From Sulfurospirillum sp. UBA4058 (GTDB taxonomy: Bacteria; Campylobacterota; Campylobacteria; Campylobacterales; Sulfurospirillaceae), in the NCBI GenBank assembly GCA_002382085.1, contig DFZK01000012.1, forward strand, positions 186,001-250,000: 64,000 nucleotides of DNA. Direction: 5' to 3'. Both the position numbers and the translations under genes were made by a program. Below are positions 9,334 to 17,223 of this stretch, one piece after another (position 1 is the first letter of the stretch; each line of letters begins with the position of its first letter). A model generated the notes under the pieces. That model had not been told where the DNA came from. It did no database searches and saw only the letters and a program-made list of their open reading frames with translations.

Positions 9334-10473
9334 TCAAAAATTTCTCACAAATCGCATCGCGGAAGCAAACGCCCATTGAAAATTAAATCCGCCAAGCTCT
9401 CCGGTCACGTCAACGACCTCGCCTATAAAATAAAGCCCCTCACACAAGCGACTTTGCATCGTTAAATCGTCAATTTCTAAGGTTGAAACGCCGCCTCGAG
9501 TCACTTCGGCTTTGGTATAACCAAAATTGCCCGCCGGTGAAAAGGCGTACGCTTTCAAGGAAGCGACACGCTCTTTCTCTTCTTTCGTTAGCGTTGCGAT
9601 CACTTTATCTTCCAAACCGAGTGCTTCTAAAAAGGCTTTGGTAAAACGCTTGGGAAGGGGAAGTGCCGTGCTGATCTGCTTTTGGCGTTGCGCTTTAAAA
9701 AGTGCTTCCATGCTGACGACATCCGGCAAGAAGTCGACGCAAATCGCCCCTTTTTTCCAGTACAAAGAGCCGCTTAAAACGGCAGGCCCGCTGATGCCTT
9801 TGTGGGCAAAAAGAAGGTTTTCGCGAAAGCGTTTTTCTGCTACATGTAAAACCGCGGGAACGGCGATACCGCTAAGTTCCTTCATCCAAAACTGCTCTTT
9901 TTGAAGCGTCAACCCCACCAATGCGGGAGAGGGTGTCACCAGCGTATGACCAAAGTATTCGGCGATTTGATAACCGATACCGCTCGCACCGATGCTCGCA
10001 TAGCTCAATCCGCCGCTTGCGACGACCAGCTTTTTAGCGTAAATCTCGCCTTTATTCGTTTGTACCGCAAAATGCTTTTCTTTCTTTACATGTAAAACGT
10101 TTGTCTGTAAGTAAAACGTGCAAAACGAGCTCAATCGCCCAAAAATGGAGACCAAATCTTTCGCGCTGTTCGCACAAAACATCTGTCCGTGCGCACGCTC
10201 CTCTAACGCAAGACGATGCGCTTTGGCAAAAGCAAGCGTCGAACTCGCATCAAACGCGCTTAAAATAGGAGCAATAAAATGCGCATCGCCCAAATAATGC
10301 TCAGCCGCGGCAAAACGGTTGGTCAGGTTGCATTTTCCCCCGCCCGAGATGAGCAACTTTGCGCCTATTTTGGTATTTGCGTCGATTAAAGCGACGTCAT
10401 AACCTTCCAAATGGCTTGCCGCCATCAAGGCACTCGCCCCCGCACCGATAAAAACAATGTCGTGGAGTTTCAC
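9334..10473 (-). CDS. HI0933/BaiN-family FAD-dependent oxidoreductase
   Basis: A 379-residue flavoprotein with an N-terminal Rossmann motif (IGAGASALMAA) and the family hallmark LLISGGGKCNLTN. The C-terminus has EVVDVTGELGGFNFQWAFAS. Members (E. coli YhiN, HI0933) bind FAD; a physiological substrate is not settled. Its start overlaps the trmL stop by 4 bp. An exact TTTACATGTAAA at 10085-10096 lies in the reading frame as Leu-His-Val-Lys. Confidence 0.9.
   Translation of the reverse strand: MKLHDIVFIGAGASALMAASHLEGYDVALIDANTKIGAKLLISGGGKCNLTNRFAAAEHYLGDAHFIAPILSAFDASSTLAFAKAHRLALEERAHGQMFCANSAKDLVSIFGRLSSFCTFYLQTNVLHVKKEKHFAVQTNKGEIYAKKLVVASGGLSYASIGASGIGYQIAEYFGHTLVTPSPALVGLTLQKEQFWMKELSGIAVPAVLHVAEKRFRENLLFAHKGISGPAVLSGSLYWKKGAICVDFLPDVVSMEALFKAQRQKQISTALPLPKRFTKAFLEALGLEDKVIATLTKEEKERVASLKAYAFSPAGNFGYTKAEVTRGGVSTLEIDDLTMQSRLCEGLYFIGEVVDVTGELGGFNFQWAFASAMRFVRNF
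10085..10096. repeat. TTTACATGTAAA, intragenic
   Basis: Exact copy inside the HI0933-family gene. Confidence 0.9.
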
Positions 10474-10940
10474 GCGCGATCAAAACTCGCAAAATTTTGA
10501 CGGATCGCATCGTAGAGGACGATGCCCGCCGAGGTCGCTTGGTTGAGGCTTCTACCGTGCTTTCCCATCGGAATCGTAATCGCATTGTCCCACTTCATTT
10601 GCATCAGTTCCATCGGAAGCCCCGTGGATTCACCGCCGAAAAAGAGAAAATCGCCCGGTTGAAACGAAGCTTCAAAGTAAGGCTTCTTCGTTTTAGTCGT
10701 TGCGAAAAAGAAACGCTCCAAAGAGGCGCGGTTTGCCTCCAAAAAATGGTCTAAACTTTCCCAAACATGCAAATCCAAAAGCGGCCAATAATCAAGCCCC
10801 GCACGCTTCACCGTTTTATCGCTAATCTCGAACATCGTCGGTTTAACGATATGAAGCGTACAGTCGGCATTCACGCACATACGCCCGATACTTCCCGTAT
10901 TTTGCGGAATTTGCGGATGCACTAAAACGATATTAAACAT
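10470..10940 (-). CDS. trmL: tRNA (cytidine/uridine(34)-2'-O)-methyltransferase
   Basis: A 156-residue SPOUT methyltransferase that methylates the wobble ribose of leucine tRNAs using S-adenosylmethionine. Family motifs: VLVHPQIPQNTGSIGRMC at the start, FLFFGGESTGLP and IPMGKHGRSLNQATSAGIVLYD near the end (the SAM-binding knot). I chose the ATG at 10938-10940 because GGGGAGA stands the right distance before it and homologues start with MFNIV. An upstream in-frame ATG at 10961 would add seven residues. Confidence 0.93.
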   Translation of the reverse strand: MFNIVLVHPQIPQNTGSIGRMCVNADCTLHIVKPTMFEISDKTVKRAGLDYWPLLDLHVWESLDHFLEANRASLERFFFATTKTKKPYFEASFQPGDFLFFGGESTGLPMELMQMKWDNAITIPMGKHGRSLNQATSAGIVLYDAIRQNFASFDRA

Positions 10941-11126
10941 CAAAAATCTCCCCGATAACAAAACGTATCACAATTTTTTCTGCCACGCAAGCGGCAAGAT
11001 CGAACGCCTAGTCAAACGTTACATGTAAAAATATTGAGGTACTTTTCTGCCTCGTAAGAGGCTAGCTTCAGTGCCTAGTGCAACGTAGCTTTATGAGCTT
11101 TGCCCATAAAGCGTGTAAAAATGGTT
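10941..11126. other. Intergenic region between purU and trmL with hairpins and a palindrome near-copy
   Basis: Holds GTTACATGTAAA (11018-11029, one mismatch to the palindrome), a 5-bp hairpin GCCTC-gtaa-GAGGC (11049-11062) and a 7-bp inverted repeat CTTTATG...CATAAAG (about 11089-11111) that may end purU transcription. No tRNA or small gene was recognised. Confidence 0.4.
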
Positions 11127-11969
11127 TTAAAAGATAATCGTCTTATTATCGTGAACGAAAATGCGCTCTTCAAAGACCAAATCCAACGCGTTGGAAAGCA
11201 CCACTTTTTCGACGTTGCGTCCGGCTCGTTGCATATCTTTCCAGCCCATTTCATGATTGACTCTCACGACGTCTTGCGCGATAATAGGACCCTCGTCCAA
11301 ATGGTTATTCACAAAATGCGCCGTCGCGCCGATAATCTTCACGCCTCGCTCGTAGGCTTGTTTGTACGGATTTGCGCCGATAAACGCCGGTAAAAAGGAG
11401 TGATGGATATTGATCATACGTTCTTCGTAATGGCTCACGAATTCACTCGATAAAATGCGCATGTATTTCGCCAAAACGATATAGTCGATCGTATAACCCG
11501 CTAACACTTCCAAGACTTTCGCCTCGTGTTCCGCACGGTTGAGTCCCTCATGGCTCACGCAATGGTAAGGAATGTGAAACTTGTCGCTCAAATCCCTCAG
11601 ATCATCGTAATTGGAAACGATCGCCAAGATATTGGCGTTCAAGTCGCCGCTATCGTGTTTGAGCAAAATATCGCCCAGACAATGCGTCTCTTTCGTTCCC
11701 ATTAAAATAATATCTTTCTTGCGCGCTTCGGCGACGTAGATTTCCGCACCGGAGGGTAACATCGCCTCTAGCGTTCCTTTAAAGGCGTTCATATCGACTT
11801 CGCCGCTTACTTCCGCGCGCATAAAAAACTTGCCGTTTTCCCGATCGACGTATTCGTCGTTTTTGATGATGTTCAGCTGATACTTAAATACCACGTCCGA
11901 AATACGGTAAATCAACCCCTTTTCGTCGGTACAATCGATCTTTAAAATATAGTTTTTATTCTCTTGCAT
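11127..11969 (-). CDS. purU: Formyltetrahydrofolate deformylase
   Basis: A 280-residue enzyme hydrolysing 10-formyl-THF to formate and THF, balancing one-carbon pools and feeding formate to PurT. An N-terminal ACT-like domain (about 5-85) precedes the formyltransferase-fold catalytic domain, with NYDDL, HHSFLPAFIGANPYKQAYERGVK and GATAHFVNNHLDEGPII (catalytic Asn/His/Asp region). It starts 3 bp after the cca stop, so it is translated in the cca operon. C. jejuni also has cca followed by purU (Cj0789-Cj0790, from memory). Confidence 0.95.
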   Translation of the reverse strand: MQENKNYILKIDCTDEKGLIYRISDVVFKYQLNIIKNDEYVDRENGKFFMRAEVSGEVDMNAFKGTLEAMLPSGAEIYVAEARKKDIILMGTKETHCLGDILLKHDSGDLNANILAIVSNYDDLRDLSDKFHIPYHCVSHEGLNRAEHEAKVLEVLAGYTIDYIVLAKYMRILSSEFVSHYEERMINIHHSFLPAFIGANPYKQAYERGVKIIGATAHFVNNHLDEGPIIAQDVVRVNHEMGWKDMQRAGRNVEKVVLSNALDLVFEERIFVHDNKTIIF

Positions 11970-11972
11970 ACC

Positions 11973-13097
11973 TTATGCCTCGCACTGTTGGTGTATTTTT
12001 TCGATTCGTCTTCGTCTCAACTCTATGCCGATCGCCTCTTTTTCAAACCCGTCCGCGATCACTTCTTGGACGCTCACGCCGCCCGTAAAGATCTGATCCC
12101 AAATGCCAAGAACGATCGCACGCTCTTTAACGCCGCGGCGGTAATTGCCGAGCCATTGAGAAAGAGGTCGCTCAAGGCTGACATGTAAAAGCTCTTCATC
12201 AGCGATATTCCCTTTAAAAAAGGGTTGCCGCTTCAAAGCATGGAGGTAGTGATTCGGAGCTTCCAAAACCTTTAACCAACGAAGCGGATCTTCGCCCAAA
12301 CGATTGGCGACGATGTAAACAAAATAGTAAGGAAGCAACGCTTCCTCAAAAGTCTGCTTGCATCGTAGCAATTCGTGCGCGATCTCAAAAAAGCGGTTTT
12401 CAACTTTACATGTAAAGCATTTTTCAAACAGACGAAGCGCGTACATGTAAAACAGTCCGTAATGCAAAAACGGAGCGCGAAAAAGCTTTTCAAACTCCCA
12501 TAAAATGCGCGGACGACTCAGATCGCCAAGGTCGATGCTTTGCATGACCTCCACGCTGTGAGGCTCGATTTTAAACCCTAAGCGTGCGCTAAATTGCACC
12601 GCACGCAGAACCCTCAAACTGTCCTCCCTAAAACGCGCTTCATCGATAATCGCCAATCTTTTACGCGCAATAGCGGTTTGTCCGCCCCAAAAATCGAGCA
12701 GCGTTTCATCGAAAATGTTGAGCATCATCGCGTTCATACTAAAATCGCGACGTTTGGACGCTGTTTGTTCGTCTTGGCAGACTTCGATTTCAAACGCACT
12801 ATGCCCGATGCCGCTTTTGCGTTCTATACGCGGTAGCGCAAAATCGATATCGCCCAGCTTGTACACGAAAAAACTTTTTCCCACGCCCACCGCTCCGGCG
12901 TGGAGCATGACGCGCTCAAATACCTCGGGCGGCATATCGTAGACTTCAACGTCAAGATCGTGTAAGGGCGTGTCGGTTAGTAAATCGCGCACGCTTCCGC
13001 CGACCAAATACGCACGCTTCGTGTACGGTGCCAGCAGTTCAATCGCACGCGACACTTGCGCATAAAAGTGCCGTGGAATCGAACAAAGCGGCTTCAT
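11973..13097 (-). CDS. cca: CCA-adding tRNA nucleotidyltransferase / poly(A) polymerase family
   Basis: A 374-residue class II nucleotidyltransferase. It has YLVGGSVRDLL, the metal-binding DLDVEVYD, the RRDFSMNAMM motif and a downstream helical region with EDSLRVLRAVQFSARLGF. It should add or repair the 3' CCA of tRNAs; a poly(A) polymerase role cannot be excluded from sequence. The start overlaps the preceding ciaD-like stop (ATGA). An exact palindrome at 12405-12416 is read as Phe-Thr-Cys-Lys. Confidence 0.92.
   Translation of the reverse strand: MKPLCSIPRHFYAQVSRAIELLAPYTKRAYLVGGSVRDLLTDTPLHDLDVEVYDMPPEVFERVMLHAGAVGVGKSFFVYKLGDIDFALPRIERKSGIGHSAFEIEVCQDEQTASKRRDFSMNAMMLNIFDETLLDFWGGQTAIARKRLAIIDEARFREDSLRVLRAVQFSARLGFKIEPHSVEVMQSIDLGDLSRPRILWEFEKLFRAPFLHYGLFYMYALRLFEKCFTCKVENRFFEIAHELLRCKQTFEEALLPYYFVYIVANRLGEDPLRWLKVLEAPNHYLHALKRQPFFKGNIADEELLHVSLERPLSQWLGNYRRGVKERAIVLGIWDQIFTGGVSVQEVIADGFEKEAIGIELRRRRIEKIHQQCEA
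12405..12416. repeat. TTTACATGTAAA, intragenic
   Basis: Exact copy inside cca. A shorter related site, GTACATGTAAA, follows at 12441-12451. Confidence 0.9.
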
Positions 13098-13468
13098 GGG
13101 ACGCGAGATTCCATCTTCTCCAATTGCTCGTCGATCGTCGCTAAAAGATACTCTAAAAAGTTTAACGTCAAATCGATTTTGGCTTCGATGTTTTTATTGT
13201 TCGGCGATTGAAAGCCCTCAAAGAGAACCAAAATACGCTCTCGTAAATTCAGATAAAACTGTTTGTGCTTATCGTCTTCATGCGTCGGCTCGTCGTCGTA
13301 GATTTTAAGCATATTCGGCTCTTCCGCAAACTCTAAAAGCGGTTCGGGTTGAAATTCGACGTCTTGCACTTCGGGGCGTCTTGGAGGCTGTAGGGATTGT
13401 TTTTCCTCTTGAGGAACGCTTTGTTCAAGCTCCTTGAGGGTCGATAAAATCATCTCTTTTAGTTCCAT
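13094..13468 (-). CDS. CiaD-like domain protein
   Basis: A 124-residue acidic, soluble protein. The first 75 residues are low complexity and rich in Glu, Pro and Gln. The C-terminal half (FYLNLRERILVLFEGFQS ... KIDLTLNFLEYLLATIDEQLE) is a predicted helical pair. It resembles the CiaD-like domain of Campylobacter Cj0788, which there lies next to cca and purU as here. C. jejuni CiaD is reported as a delivered invasion antigen. In this probably free-living organism an ancestral housekeeping role is more likely. The homology call rests on memory and gene order. Confidence 0.65.
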   Translation of the reverse strand: MELKEMILSTLKELEQSVPQEEKQSLQPPRRPEVQDVEFQPEPLLEFAEEPNMLKIYDDEPTHEDDKHKQFYLNLRERILVLFEGFQSPNNKNIEAKIDLTLNFLEYLLATIDEQLEKMESRVP

Positions 13469-13472
13469 GCTC

Positions 13473-13721
13473 TCACTTCCATAGTTTTACTAGCCAACGC
13501 TCAAACTCTAAAAACTCCACTTCCGAATTCATCGTTAAAAAAAACTTTTTCATCTCTTCATCGACGCCCAAGTATTTTTTACGAATGCCCGAAAGCCGCT
13601 TAATGGCGATCTTCGCCTCTTTATTGTCGGGATTTTCACGCAAAAGCTCTTTGTAAATCTCCAAAGCCTCGTTTTTGAGACCTTGAAGTTCGTAAATCGA
13701 GGCTAGCGTTAAGGTTTTCAT
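13473..13721 (-). CDS. Small TPR-like helical protein
   Basis: An 82-residue protein starting at the ATG that overlaps the leuB stop by 4 bp (ATGA). Residues 1-40 (LASIYELQGLKNEALEIYKELLRENPDNKEAKIAI) look like one tetratricopeptide-type helical hairpin, and the rest is charged helix. It lies between leuB and the ciaD-like gene with 4-bp gaps and overlaps, so it belongs to the same operon. A much longer reading frame upstream in this frame is a shadow of leuB. Function unknown; TPR proteins usually mediate protein contacts. Confidence 0.75.
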   Translation of the reverse strand: MKTLTLASIYELQGLKNEALEIYKELLRENPDNKEAKIAIKRLSGIRKKYLGVDEEMKKFFLTMNSEVEFLEFERWLVKLWK

Positions 13722-14791
13722 AATTTCGCAACGTAGTCCGCGATAATCGAGCCGATTTGCGTCGTAGAACAAACCTCTTTCGCACCGAAATTCGCCAAGT
13801 CTTTCGTACGATAGCCCTCTTTTAAAACGTGTTTGATCGCCGTTTCGATACGATCGGCGGCAGAGGCTTCGCCCAACGCGAAACGAAGCATCATAGAAGC
13901 ACTTAAAATCGTCGCTAAAGGATTGGCGATGCCCTGTCCCGCGATGTCCGGAGCCGAACCGTGAATCGGTTCGAAAAGTCCGACCGTTCCGCCGATAGAA
14001 GCCGAAGGCAATAAGCCGATAGAACCGCTGATCATACTGGCTTCGTCGCTTAAGATGTCGCCGAAAATATTGCCCGTTAAAATGACGTCGAACTGCTTGG
14101 GATTTCGAACCAACTGCATCGCCGCATTGTCGACGTACATGTGCGAAAGCGTTACTTCGGGGTACTCTTTGGAAATTTCGATGACCGTGTCGCGCCAAAG
14201 CTGGCTCACTTCCAAAACATTGGCTTTATCGACCGAACAGACCGTTTTACGGCGTTTCATCGCCGATTCAAACGCGACGCGCGCGATACGCTCGATCTCG
14301 GGTTTGGTATAGACCATCGTGTTGTAGCCTTTGAAACCGTCGTTTGCTCTGGGCTCGCCGAAATAGATACCGCCGGTGAGTTCACGAACGACCAAAAGGT
14401 CTACGCCTTGAAGCACTTCGGGTTTTAAGGTACTAGCTTCCAACAATTCATCGTAAACGCTGGTCGGGCGAAGGTTCGCAAAAAGCCCTAACGCTTTGCG
14501 AAGTTTTAGAAGTCCCGTCTCGGGGCGAAATTCGCGTGCTAACGTGTCCCATTTCTCTCCGCCGATCGCACCGAATAAAACGGCGTCGCTTTTTAAACAT
14601 CCCTCGATCGTCTCGTCCGGAAGCGGCGTTCCTTTAAAATCGTACGCAACGCCGCCCATGAGGTAGTCTTCGTAACGCAACTCGAAATTCTCTTTCGCAC
14701 ACACGCTGTCTAGCACTTTGATCGCCTCATCGACGATTTCAGGACCGATACCGTCGCCTCGAATAACTGCTATATTGTAAATTTTCTTCAT
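13718..14791 (-). CDS. leuB: 3-isopropylmalate dehydrogenase
   Basis: A 357-residue enzyme oxidising and decarboxylating 3-isopropylmalate in leucine synthesis, using NAD+. The motifs IAVIRGDGIGPEIV, RELTGGIYFGEPR, DKANVLEVSQLWRD and FEPIHGSAPDIAGQGIANPLA are all present. I place the start at 14789-14791 (MKKIYNIAVI), which overlaps the leuD stop as ATGA; an in-frame ATG upstream lies within leuD. It is co-transcribed with leuD. leuA and leuC are not in the window. Confidence 0.97.
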   Translation of the reverse strand: MKKIYNIAVIRGDGIGPEIVDEAIKVLDSVCAKENFELRYEDYLMGGVAYDFKGTPLPDETIEGCLKSDAVLFGAIGGEKWDTLAREFRPETGLLKLRKALGLFANLRPTSVYDELLEASTLKPEVLQGVDLLVVRELTGGIYFGEPRANDGFKGYNTMVYTKPEIERIARVAFESAMKRRKTVCSVDKANVLEVSQLWRDTVIEISKEYPEVTLSHMYVDNAAMQLVRNPKQFDVILTGNIFGDILSDEASMISGSIGLLPSASIGGTVGLFEPIHGSAPDIAGQGIANPLATILSASMMLRFALGEASAADRIETAIKHVLKEGYRTKDLANFGAKEVCSTTQIGSIIADYVAKL

Positions 14792-15276
14792 TTCGTTATC
14801 TCTTTTTTTGCGTAATTCATCAAACCGCCGCATCCAAGAAGTTCTTGCATAAACGGAGGAATCGGGGTAAATCGGTACGTGTGTGCCCCGTGTTTAATCT
14901 CGCCGCTTTCCATCGAAATCGCGATGTTTTCGCCCTCGCGAATCGCTTCGGTATTGGAAAGCTCGAAGATAGGAAGCCCCGTATTGAACGCATTGCGGTA
15001 AAAAATACGCGCAAAACTCTTCGCCACCACCGCTCGAATACCCGCCGCTTTTAAAGCGATAGGCGCATGTTCGCGACTACTGCCGCATCCGAAATTCTCG
15101 CCCGCGACGATAATATCGCCCGCTTGCATTTTTTTGACAAAATCCGGATCGGCATCTTCCATGACGTGTTTTGCCAATTCTTTAGGGTCGGAAGTATTGA
15201 GATAGCGTGCCGCGATAATCAAATCGGTATCGATATTATCGCCGAAACACCACACTTTTCCGCTAATGGTACTCAT
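14788..15276 (-). CDS. leuD: 3-isopropylmalate dehydratase small subunit
   Basis: A 162-residue swivel subunit of the isomerase that converts 2- to 3-isopropylmalate together with LeuC. Signatures: GDNIDTDLIIAARYL, ENFGCGSSREHAPIALK and the C-terminal GGLMNYAKKE. The start at 15274-15276 (MSTISGKVW) has an AAGGA about ten bases upstream; a longer reading to 15321 would add a non-conserved 15 residues. It appears to begin the leuD-leuB-TPR-ciaD-cca-purU run. Confidence 0.95.
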   Translation of the reverse strand: MSTISGKVWCFGDNIDTDLIIAARYLNTSDPKELAKHVMEDADPDFVKKMQAGDIIVAGENFGCGSSREHAPIALKAAGIRAVVAKSFARIFYRNAFNTGLPIFELSNTEAIREGENIAISMESGEIKHGAHTYRFTPIPPFMQELLGCGGLMNYAKKEITK

Positions 15277-15339
15277 GACGTTGTCCTTCGTAGTCTCTTG
15301 ATTTGATAAAATTTTAGCCAAAGAGGCTTGTGAAAAAGT

Positions 15340-16131
15340 TTAATCCCCGACGCGTTGCACAAAATAACGCCCGTTTTCACATCCTACATGTAAAGGAAGA
15401 TCGAACACGTTTTGCAAATGCCGATCGGTTAAAAGCTCCGTTTTATCGCCTTGCGCGTAAATGCGCCCTTGGCGAATCAGCACCACCCGTGCGATCTCTT
15501 CGAAAACCTCTTCGAGATGGTGCGTCACCAAAATAATCGTTCGTTCGCGCGCGATTTTGCGTACCAATTGAATAAAATTGATCTGCGCTTTAATATCAAG
15601 CCCCACGGTCGGCTCGTCCAAAATCATCGCTTGGGGTTCATGCACGAGTGCGCGCGCGATGATGCACTTTCGAAGCTCTCCGGTGGACATCTGCGAAATA
15701 CGTTTGTCGCGTAAATGACGGATTTCTAAAAAGTCCAAAACCTCTTCGACTTTGTTGACATATAAAGGCGAAAAGCTTTGATGCTCGTAGATATGAAAGC
15801 TACTGTAAAACCCCGAAAGAGTCACTTCAAAGCCGCTCAAATCGGGAGCACGTTCGCTAAATTGGTAGTGCAAATCGTTCGTGATGATGCCCAGATGCTT
15901 TTTAAGCTCCCAAATATCCCAAATACTCTTGCCGAAAATCTCTTTGCGCATCGCCGGATTGAAACGCGGGTAAATATCGTTGGAAAAGAGTTTCAAAAGC
16001 GTCGATTTTCCCGAACCGTTCGCACCCAAAATCGCCGTATGCCGTCCCTCTTCGATACTCAAAGCGATGTCGTGAAGGACGTTTTCTTCTTCGTACGCAA
16101 CGCTGACATGTTCAAAATCGATAATTTTCAT
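15340..16131 (-). CDS. ABC transporter ATP-binding protein (ModF/YlmA-like)
   Basis: A 263-residue cytoplasmic ATPase: Walker A GANGSGKST, signature loop MSTGELRKC, Walker B AMILDEP and the H-loop VTHH. The short, single-domain form and the region around LSGFYSSFHIYE resemble the YlmA/ModF group of orphan ATPases rather than a classical importer. No permease or binding protein is adjacent, so its partner is elsewhere or it acts without a membrane domain. The start at 16129-16131 follows GAAGGG. Confidence 0.85.
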   Translation of the reverse strand: MKIIDFEHVSVAYEEENVLHDIALSIEEGRHTAILGANGSGKSTLLKLFSNDIYPRFNPAMRKEIFGKSIWDIWELKKHLGIITNDLHYQFSERAPDLSGFEVTLSGFYSSFHIYEHQSFSPLYVNKVEEVLDFLEIRHLRDKRISQMSTGELRKCIIARALVHEPQAMILDEPTVGLDIKAQINFIQLVRKIARERTIILVTHHLEEVFEEIARVVLIRQGRIYAQGDKTELLTDRHLQNVFDLPLHVGCENGRYFVQRVGD

Positions 16132-16250
16132 AAATTTTCCCTTCACTACGAAACAATGAGGCGATTATAGCGCATTTCATTTTGACATAAAATTTTAGAT
16201 CACGATCAAAAAACGATAAAATTGACATACATTTAAAACAAGGTCAATGC

Positions 16251-17129
16251 ATGAATTCGCCCATCATAAACCGCGAAGAGGACATTAAAGCAAAAATCTA
16301 CACCATTCGAGGAGTTCAAATTATGCTAGATCGCGACTTGGCAGAGCTTTACGGTGTGGAAACTCGCGTTTTAAATCAAGCAGTAAAACGCAACAGCGAA
16401 CGCTTCCCCAACGAGTTTATGTTTCAACTCACCAAACAAGAGTTAGAAAATTGGATGTCACAATTTGTGATTTCCAATAGAGAGCTAATGGGATTACGAA
16501 AACTCCCATATGCTTTTAGCGAACAAGGTGTTTCTATGCTTTCAGCGGTTTTAAAAAGCAAATCTGCCATTGAGATGAGCATTCAAATCATCAAAAGTTT
16601 TGTGGCGATGAAAAAGTTTATGGCAAACAACGCCTTGATCTTTCAGCGTCTTGATATACTCGAACAAAAACAGTTTCTTACCCATGAAAAAATCGACCTT
16701 ATCTTAAGTGCCATAGAAGACAAATCCATCAAACCAAAACAAGGGATATTTTACAACGGTCAAATGTACGATGCTTACGTTTTCATTGCAACGCTTATTA
16801 AAAGTGCAAAGACAGAGATTATTCTTATTGACAACTATATTGATGACAGTGTCTTTACGCTACTTTCCAAAAGAGACAAAGATGTCAAAGCTACTCTTTA
16901 CACACAAAATATCACCAAAGAACTTGAACTTGACCTCAAAAAACATAACGCTCAGTACCCACCCATTGCGCTTAAAAAATTCAACCAATCCCATGATAGA
17001 TTTTTAATTCTTGACCAAAAAGAGGTTTATCATATCGGTGCAAGCCTTAAAGATTTGGGCAAAAAGTGGTTTGCTTTTTCAAAACTCGACATCGAAAATT
17101 TAGCTATTTTGGAAAAGCTAGAGAAATGA
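16251..17129 (+). CDS. ORF6N-domain DNA-binding protein with PLD-like C-terminus
   Basis: A 292-residue protein. Residues about 10-95 form an ORF6N domain (IYTIRGVQIMLDRDLAELYGV ... NQAVKRN), a phage-type DNA-binding fold related to KilA-N. A helical linker follows. Residues about 165-290 look like a phospholipase D-type module with an altered HKD motif, H248-x-R250-x4-D255, followed by IGASLKDLGKKWFAF. A nuclease or DNA-end-binding role is possible, but Lys is replaced by Arg and only one motif is present. It is AT-rich compared with its neighbours and stands at the left end of a two-gene island. Confidence 0.75.
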   Translation: MNSPIINREEDIKAKIYTIRGVQIMLDRDLAELYGVETRVLNQAVKRNSERFPNEFMFQLTKQELENWMSQFVISNRELMGLRKLPYAFSEQGVSMLSAVLKSKSAIEMSIQIIKSFVAMKKFMANNALIFQRLDILEQKQFLTHEKIDLILSAIEDKSIKPKQGIFYNGQMYDAYVFIATLIKSAKTEIILIDNYIDDSVFTLLSKRDKDVKATLYTQNITKELELDLKKHNAQYPPIALKKFNQSHDRFLILDQKEVYHIGASLKDLGKKWFAFSKLDIENLAILEKLEK

Positions 17130-17223
17130 TTTCGGTTTGAGAAATTTTGATTAAAAGTAAAAAAAGGTAAAATGGATTTTTGATAATTTATGTTCATTTT
17201 TTAAGTAAAATCAAGGTATACAA
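17130..17223 (+). promoter_or_regulatory. Promoter-like AT-rich gap before the GHKL ATPase gene
   Basis: A very AT-rich 94-bp gap with TTGATA and TAAAAT-like boxes at a loose spacing and CAAGG eight bases before the ATG. It may let the second island gene be expressed separately from the first. Weak evidence. Confidence 0.3.

Noticed and set aside
11049..11062. A terminator at the GCCTC/GAGGC hairpin
   Set aside because: The stem is only 5 bp and neither strand has a following T-run.
13473..14198. A 241-codon minus-strand frame ending at the TPR-like gene stop
   Set aside because: Only the last 82 codons after the ATG at 13721 look like protein; the rest is the leuB sequence read in another frame and is Arg/Phe-rich nonsense.
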